Part shown: piece after piece, positions 60,774 through 64,000 of the stretch
Numbering within the stretch: the stretch's first letter is position 1
Layout of the letters: each line of letters begins with the position of its first letter
Source: Lentibacillus jeotgali
GTDB lineage: Bacteria > Bacillota > Bacilli > Bacillales > Amphibacillaceae
Reading direction: 5' to 3'
DNA length: 64,000 nt
NCBI RefSeq assembly: GCF_000224785.1
Contig: NZ_AGAV01000008.1
Coordinates: 62,001 to 126,000 of the forward strand
The notes under the pieces: model-generated
The model's input: the letters and a program-made list of their open reading frames with translations, nothing else
Database searches by the model: none
Told to the model about the DNA's origin: nothing
Made by a program: the position numbers and the translations under genes

Positions 60774-61906
60774 TTGTTCATGAGGTTTTCAAAAATATCT
60801 ACGGTTTTATCACTCATTTTTTCGGTTAGATGCGAATAAGTATCTAATGTAAGACTGGTTTTCTTATGCCCTAACCGTTTCTGTATATCTTTAATGGGCG
60901 CACCCTGCTCTAATAACAAAGTAGCATGGGTGTGCCGCAACCCATGAAAGTGTAAATCCGTACCAAGTTGCTTATTCATTTTATTTAAATAATATTTAAC
61001 ATGTGTTGGGCTGACAAAATGCCCGTTTTCTTTTGTGCAGAGGAAATCACTGTCAAAATAAAACTCACCGTATTTTAGCTTGTTTTGTTTCTGCCATGTC
61101 TTATGGCGTTTTAGTATACTAATGAGTGTATCCCCTATTTTAATATCGCGATACGACAACGCTGTTTTAGGCGTTCCAATATCCCATCGGCCATTATGGT
61201 CTATCATCGTACTGTCAATTGTAATAGTACCTTCCTCTAAATCTACACAGCGCCACTTTAAAGCACAGACTTCCCCGAGCCTTGCGCCGGTATTCAATCC
61301 GATGTGAAAAGGCAAATAAAGCGTGTTTTCCTCATTTAAATAGCTTATAATCTGTTTAATGGATTGCATGTCCAGTATCTTCAAATCATCCCGTGTGGGC
61401 TTTCTCCGTTCCTGTCTGGGGAGTTCGACATATTGCATCGGATTATCCCTCAATAACTGGTACGGAAATACAGCTTGCTTTAATGATCGTTGCATTACAG
61501 CGCGTATTAATGATAATGTCCGGTGTTTGTATCCTGCGCGCTGTCTATTATTCAAAAACGTTTGCAGCCTTTCTGGTGTGAGTGATTTTAGTTTCATGTT
61601 TCCTAATGACGGGTCAATGTGATTTTTGATAATCCCACGATAAGCCACAGCTGTATTATGTTTTAAATTCATTTCGACGTATTCTTTCAACCAAAATTGA
61701 AAGAAGTCATGGACGGACGTTTGCGAGGGTTCAAAGACGATGCCTGTATTTTCGTACTCGCTCATTTTCTGCCGCAGCACTTTTTCGGCATCAGCTTTTG
61801 TTTCAGCATTTGTTTTGCGTTCAATTTTCTTTCGTTTACCATCGACGATTCCCAAGTCAAAGTAATAATACCAGGTTCCATTTCGTTTTCTTACACCGCC
61901 TTGCAC
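60770..61906 (-). CDS. int: Phage tyrosine recombinase (integrase)
   Basis: Site-specific recombinase of the prophage. N-terminal AP2-like arm-binding domain (residues 1-55), SAM-like core-binding domain (about 62-155), catalytic domain with Arg209 (GARLGE), Lys247, His321-x-x-Arg324 (HGLRHTHA), His347 and nucleophile Tyr357 (LDTYSH). All key residues are present. Length is 378 aa. GTG start with AGGAGGG. Outermost phage gene, pointing toward the host junction. Confidence 0.94.
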   Translation of the reverse strand: MQGGVRKRNGTWYYYFDLGIVDGKRKKIERKTNAETKADAEKVLRQKMSEYENTGIVFEPSQTSVHDFFQFWLKEYVEMNLKHNTAVAYRGIIKNHIDPSLGNMKLKSLTPERLQTFLNNRQRAGYKHRTLSLIRAVMQRSLKQAVFPYQLLRDNPMQYVELPRQERRKPTRDDLKILDMQSIKQIISYLNEENTLYLPFHIGLNTGARLGEVCALKWRCVDLEEGTITIDSTMIDHNGRWDIGTPKTALSYRDIKIGDTLISILKRHKTWQKQNKLKYGEFYFDSDFLCTKENGHFVSPTHVKYYLNKMNKQLGTDLHFHGLRHTHATLLLEQGAPIKDIQKRLGHKKTSLTLDTYSHLTEKMSDKTVDIFENLMNN

Positions 61907-61919
61907 GTTATCCCTCCTA

Positions 61920-61945
61920 TAAAAATGGGCGGGAGCTACCCGCCC
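61920..61945 (-). terminator. Terminator after the phage repressor
   Basis: GGGCGGG pairs with CCCGCCC (loop 5), followed on the minus strand by ATTTTT. It separates the repressor from int. Confidence 0.85.
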
Positions 61946-61968
61946 TGATTAATACCTAACGTTAGAAA

Positions 61969-62610
61969 TTAATCTTGTTCCACAATATAGATGACGACTT
62001 TTCCGTGGATTTTTAAATCAGAGTTAGTAGCATTCATGATATAGTCAGTAAATCTAGTGTCGTTGGAATCCGGTTTAAAAATCAGTTTGTCGTCATGTTG
62101 ATAAAACCGTTTAACCGAATATTCGTGTTCATCACTAAATACCACAATGTCGCCGTTGTTTAGGTTTGCTAGTTTAGTAGGTTTGACAGCTATTAGTGAC
62201 TGATGTGGTATAACACGATTCATAGACTGACCGTTTATCCGCATGAGGAATATGTCATCTTGTCCTGCCCATTTACCCATTATTGAATCGGGGATGCTGA
62301 TATAATCCATGTCACTGTTTGTAATTGCCAATATGGCTTCCGGTAGGCCAGCGGCGACGTTGGCAGGTACGAATGGGTAGTTGTTTGATAGTGTGGGCAA
62401 GTTTTTTTCAGTTTCCCAGCCCATTAAATATGCAGGTGTTACCCTCAACACCTTCGCTAAAGGTTCTAGTATATCTAATGGCATATTCTCTATTTCGCTA
62501 CTTTCATATCTGTATATAGTAGCTCTATTTTTACCCAACTTTTCAGCGACATTATCCACACTTAACTTCAATTGCTTTCTTCGGTCTTTAATTCTATTTC
62601 CTACGCTCAT
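61969..62610 (-). CDS. Phage repressor (XRE HTH + S24 peptidase)
   Basis: CI/LexA-like lysogeny repressor. N-terminal HTH (about 1-62; VAEKLGKNRATIYRYES), linker, S24 domain with catalytic Ser129 (GQSMNR) and Lys167 (YSVKRFY). The likely self-cleavage bond is Ala87-Gly88 (NVAAGLP), implying RecA-triggered induction. Length is 213 aa. ATG with AAGGAGGTG ahead. Divergent from the Cro-like gene. Confidence 0.93.
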   Translation of the reverse strand: MSVGNRIKDRRKQLKLSVDNVAEKLGKNRATIYRYESSEIENMPLDILEPLAKVLRVTPAYLMGWETEKNLPTLSNNYPFVPANVAAGLPEAILAITNSDMDYISIPDSIMGKWAGQDDIFLMRINGQSMNRVIPHQSLIAVKPTKLANLNNGDIVVFSDEHEYSVKRFYQHDDKLIFKPDSNDTRFTDYIMNATNSDLKIHGKVVIYIVEQD

Positions 62611-62633
62611 TTTTTATCACCTCCTTTAAATCA

Positions 62634-62662
62634 ATTATATATGTATAATCGCATATTTGCAA
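62634..62662 (-). promoter_or_regulatory. Repressor promoter with embedded operator O1
   Basis: Minus strand TTGCAA (62662-62657), 17 bases, TATAAT (62639-62634). Operator-like AATCGCATATTTGCAAC (62647-62663) covers the -35, fitting autoregulation. Confidence 0.65.
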
Positions 62663-62712
62663 CAAATAAAATAGATTGGACAGTATTTTTTAAAATGATT
62701 TGCGAAAACGCC

Positions 62713-62767
62713 TTGCACTTCGTCAAAAAATGACTTATCATTTAAATAATCGCATTATATGCAAATT
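62713..62767 (+). promoter_or_regulatory. Early lytic promoter with operator O2
   Basis: TTGCAC (62713-62718), 17 bases, TATCAT (62736-62741). Operator-like AATCGCATTATATGCAAATT at 62748-62767 sits at the transcription start. Confidence 0.65.
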
Positions 62768-62792
62768 AAATTGGCGGAAAGGGGGATGAAAA

Positions 62793-63011
62793 ATGGTAAA
62801 CATCATGAAACTCAAAGGGAAAATTGTCGAAAACGGAATGAATGTCGGCGACCTTGCCAAACAAATGAAAATTGATAGAGCGACATTTTACCGTAGAATG
62901 AACGATAACGGCGACACATTTACAATCAAAGAAGTTCAGCAGATTTGCAAATTATTGAATTTGACGAATGAGGAGGCAATCTCTATTTTTTTAATATTAA
63001 AATCGCATTAA
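62793..63011 (+). CDS. Cro-like XRE family regulator
   Basis: 72-aa single HTH protein (GDLAKQMKIDRATFYRRMND; KEVQQICKLLNLT). Placed divergent to the repressor, where Cro-type proteins are found. ATG after AAGGGGG. Its last codons overlap the third operator-like site. Confidence 0.8.
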   Translation: MVNIMKLKGKIVENGMNVGDLAKQMKIDRATFYRRMNDNGDTFTIKEVQQICKLLNLTNEEAISIFLILKSH

Positions 63012-63020
63012 ATGCGAAAT
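63001..63020 (+). promoter_or_regulatory. Operator-like site O3
   Basis: AATCGCATTAAATGCGAAAT, 16 of 20 identical to O2 at 62748-62767 and itself palindromic (TCGCAT/ATGCGA). Confidence 0.55.
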
Positions 63021-63045
63021 ATTGCATCGATTAGAAGGGAATTCA

Positions 63046-63108
63046 ACGAAACAATTACAGATTTTTAACTTTGAAGAAAACGAAATCAGAACAAACAATT
63101 CCCGATGA
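63046..63108 (+). pseudogene. Relic of a phage antirepressor (Bro-N type) N-terminus
   Basis: After AGAAGGGA the frame reads ACG then KQLQIFNFEENEIRT, which resembles the start of Bro-N/antirepressor proteins. The ATG appears changed to ACG and stops follow at once at 63106; another frame then reads IPDDEEP before a stop. The rest of the gene is missing. Confidence 0.5.
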
Positions 63109-63187
63109 TGAAGAACCATAGTGTATCTGGAGAGCAGTTGCGGGATGTTTCATTCTAACAGAAAGGGAGGACTAAAGGAGGTATTTA

Positions 63188-63406
63188 ATGAATCAACTAC
63201 ACACCGTAACCGAAGCAAGCAAGATTTTGGGCGTAAATCGCAATGCCGTATATGCCTTAATCCGATACGGACACCTACAAGGATTGAAATTGGGCAGCAT
63301 GAAAGTATCAACGTTTGAATTGGACGATTTTATGAAGCGCAATGCTGGCAAGGACTTTTCGGATTTGTCGAATGTTAAGGACTTGGAAAAGGAGGAAGCT
63401 AAATGA
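63188..63406 (+). CDS. Excisionase-like helix-turn-helix protein
   Basis: 72-aa protein with MerR/excisionase-type HTH (TVTEASKILGVNRNAVYALIRYGHLQGLKLG) and a charged tail. Such proteins act in excision or early gene control; this one is a candidate Xis. ATG after AAAGGAGG. Overlaps the next small gene (ATGA). Confidence 0.8.
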   Translation: MNQLHTVTEASKILGVNRNAVYALIRYGHLQGLKLGSMKVSTFELDDFMKRNAGKDFSDLSNVKDLEKEEAK

Positions 63407-63537
63407 ACGAAAAACAAGAAAAAGGCTGCTATATGTACAGGCTCACACAATCATTAGGATTGTTTATGGAAGGCGACTACCAAAAATCAAGAAAAACAGC
63501 TTGTGCTACAGTATATGCAACGTTATCCGGGAAATGA
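63403..63537 (+). CDS. Small phage protein of unknown function
   Basis: 44 codons from ATG 63403, translationally coupled to the HTH gene, with AAAGGAGGA ahead. No known domain. In another frame, 63503-63586 (GTG start, 27 codons: LQYMQRYPGNEV, ending GWFAVCEIHR) also looks protein-like, so a frameshift or an overlapping gene is possible. Confidence 0.45.
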   Translation: MNEKQEKGCYMYRLTQSLGLFMEGDYQKSRKTACATVYATLSGK

Positions 63538-63598
63538 AGTGAAAAAGGTAAAAGGTTGGTTTGCGGTTTGTGAGATACATAGATAGGGGGTGCGGCGA

Positions 63599-64000
63599 TT
63601 GGCTAAATACCGGCAAGTTCACATTGATTTTTGGCAGGATGGCTTCGTTTTGGACCTAACACCAGAAGAAAAGTATTTCTACTTGTATTTAATGACCAAC
63701 AGCAAAACAACGCAATGTGGCATTTACGAACTGCCAAAGCGGATTATCGAAACTGAAACGGGGTATAACCGCGAAACCGTCGACAAGCTTCTCGACCGGT
63801 TCAAAGAGTATGGAAAAATTCTTTATAACGAGTCGACCAGGGAAATTATGTTAGTGAATTGGATTAAATACAACTGGATCAACTCAAAAAAAGTTCTTTC
63901 TTTAATTAATAAGGAACTGAATGATGTTAAAAATCATGAGTTCATAAGGATTTTCCTGCAAAAATGCAAAGAGTATGGACATCGTATAGATACCCTATCC
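63599..64000 (+). CDS. Phage replication protein, DnaD-like replisome organiser (3'-truncated by window)
   Basis: Frame stays open to the window end (134 codons). Begins (M)AKYRQVHIDFWQDGFVLDL and continues with TPEEKYFYLYLMTNSKTTQCG and GIYELPKRIIETETGYN, a winged-helix N-terminus common in phage replication initiators of Bacilli. TTG start with GGGGGTG six bases ahead. DnaD/DnaB-type C-terminus would lie beyond the window. Confidence 0.8.
   Translation, partial: MAKYRQVHIDFWQDGFVLDLTPEEKYFYLYLMTNSKTTQCGIYELPKRIIETETGYNRETVDKLLDRFKEYGKILYNESTREIMLVNWIKYNWINSKKVLSLINKELNDVKNHEFIRIFLQKCKEYGHRIDTLS

Noticed and set aside
63121-63318. 65-codon frame in the phage early region
   Set aside because: Overlaps the well supported HTH gene in another frame and starts without a ribosome site.

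Overview
The window reads as chromosomal DNA of a low-GC, endospore-forming member of the Bacillaceae. The spore genes spoVD, spoVE, spoIIGA, sigE, sigG and spoVM are present in Bacillus order. Gene order from spoVD to fakA follows the Bacillus subtilis spoVD-ylo region closely. MurE carries the DNPR motif of meso-diaminopimelate ligases. The protein sequences and the palindromic repeats resemble the Virgibacillus/Lentibacillus/Oceanobacillus branch; that placement is inference.

Layout. Bases 1-11477 hold the division and cell wall cluster: spoVD (partial), murE, murF, mraY, murD, spoVE, divIB, ftsA, ftsZ. murG and murB are not at their usual place. Bases 12267-14874 hold the spoIIGA-sigE operon and sigG, with promoter motifs matching Spo0A/sigma-A and sigma-F control. 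Bases 15075-19048 hold ylmC-ylmD-ylmE-sepF-ylmG-ylmH-divIVA. A T-box controlled ileS, then lspA and rluD follow. Bases 24215-36483 hold a full de novo pyrimidine operon, pyrR-pyrP-pyrB-pyrC-carA-carB-pyrK-pyrD-pyrF-pyrE, with two PyrR-type attenuators. A LysR regulator, ohr, rqcH (minus strand) and a calcium-type P-ATPase come next. Bases 43409-58724 hold remA-gmk-rpoZ-coaBC-priA-fmt-rsmB-prpC-prkC-rsgA-rpe-thiN-spoVM, then rpmB (minus strand), the Asp23-like yloU and fakA. Expected def (priA-fmt gap) and yloC (before remA) are missing locally.

The right end (about 60.7 kb onward) is the left part of a prophage: tyrosine integrase, an S24-type repressor, a divergent control region with three similar operators, a Cro-like gene, a decayed antirepressor fragment, an excisionase-like HTH gene, a small gene and a replication gene running off the window. 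It lies beside a purine-type NCS2 permease.

The most unusual content is in the spaces between genes. Five copies of a 270-450 bp palindromic element (MITE-like, no transposase) share TGCGAC-type terminal inverted repeats. Most contain two inverted, related hairpin modules. One copy sits inside the pyr operon and one is a chimera with an unrelated hairpin core. The outer ends are flipped relative to the core in two copies. Two further short repeat families fill gaps in the division cluster. A terminator-like hairpin covers the ribosome site of spoVE. No CRISPR array, tRNA or rRNA gene was seen.
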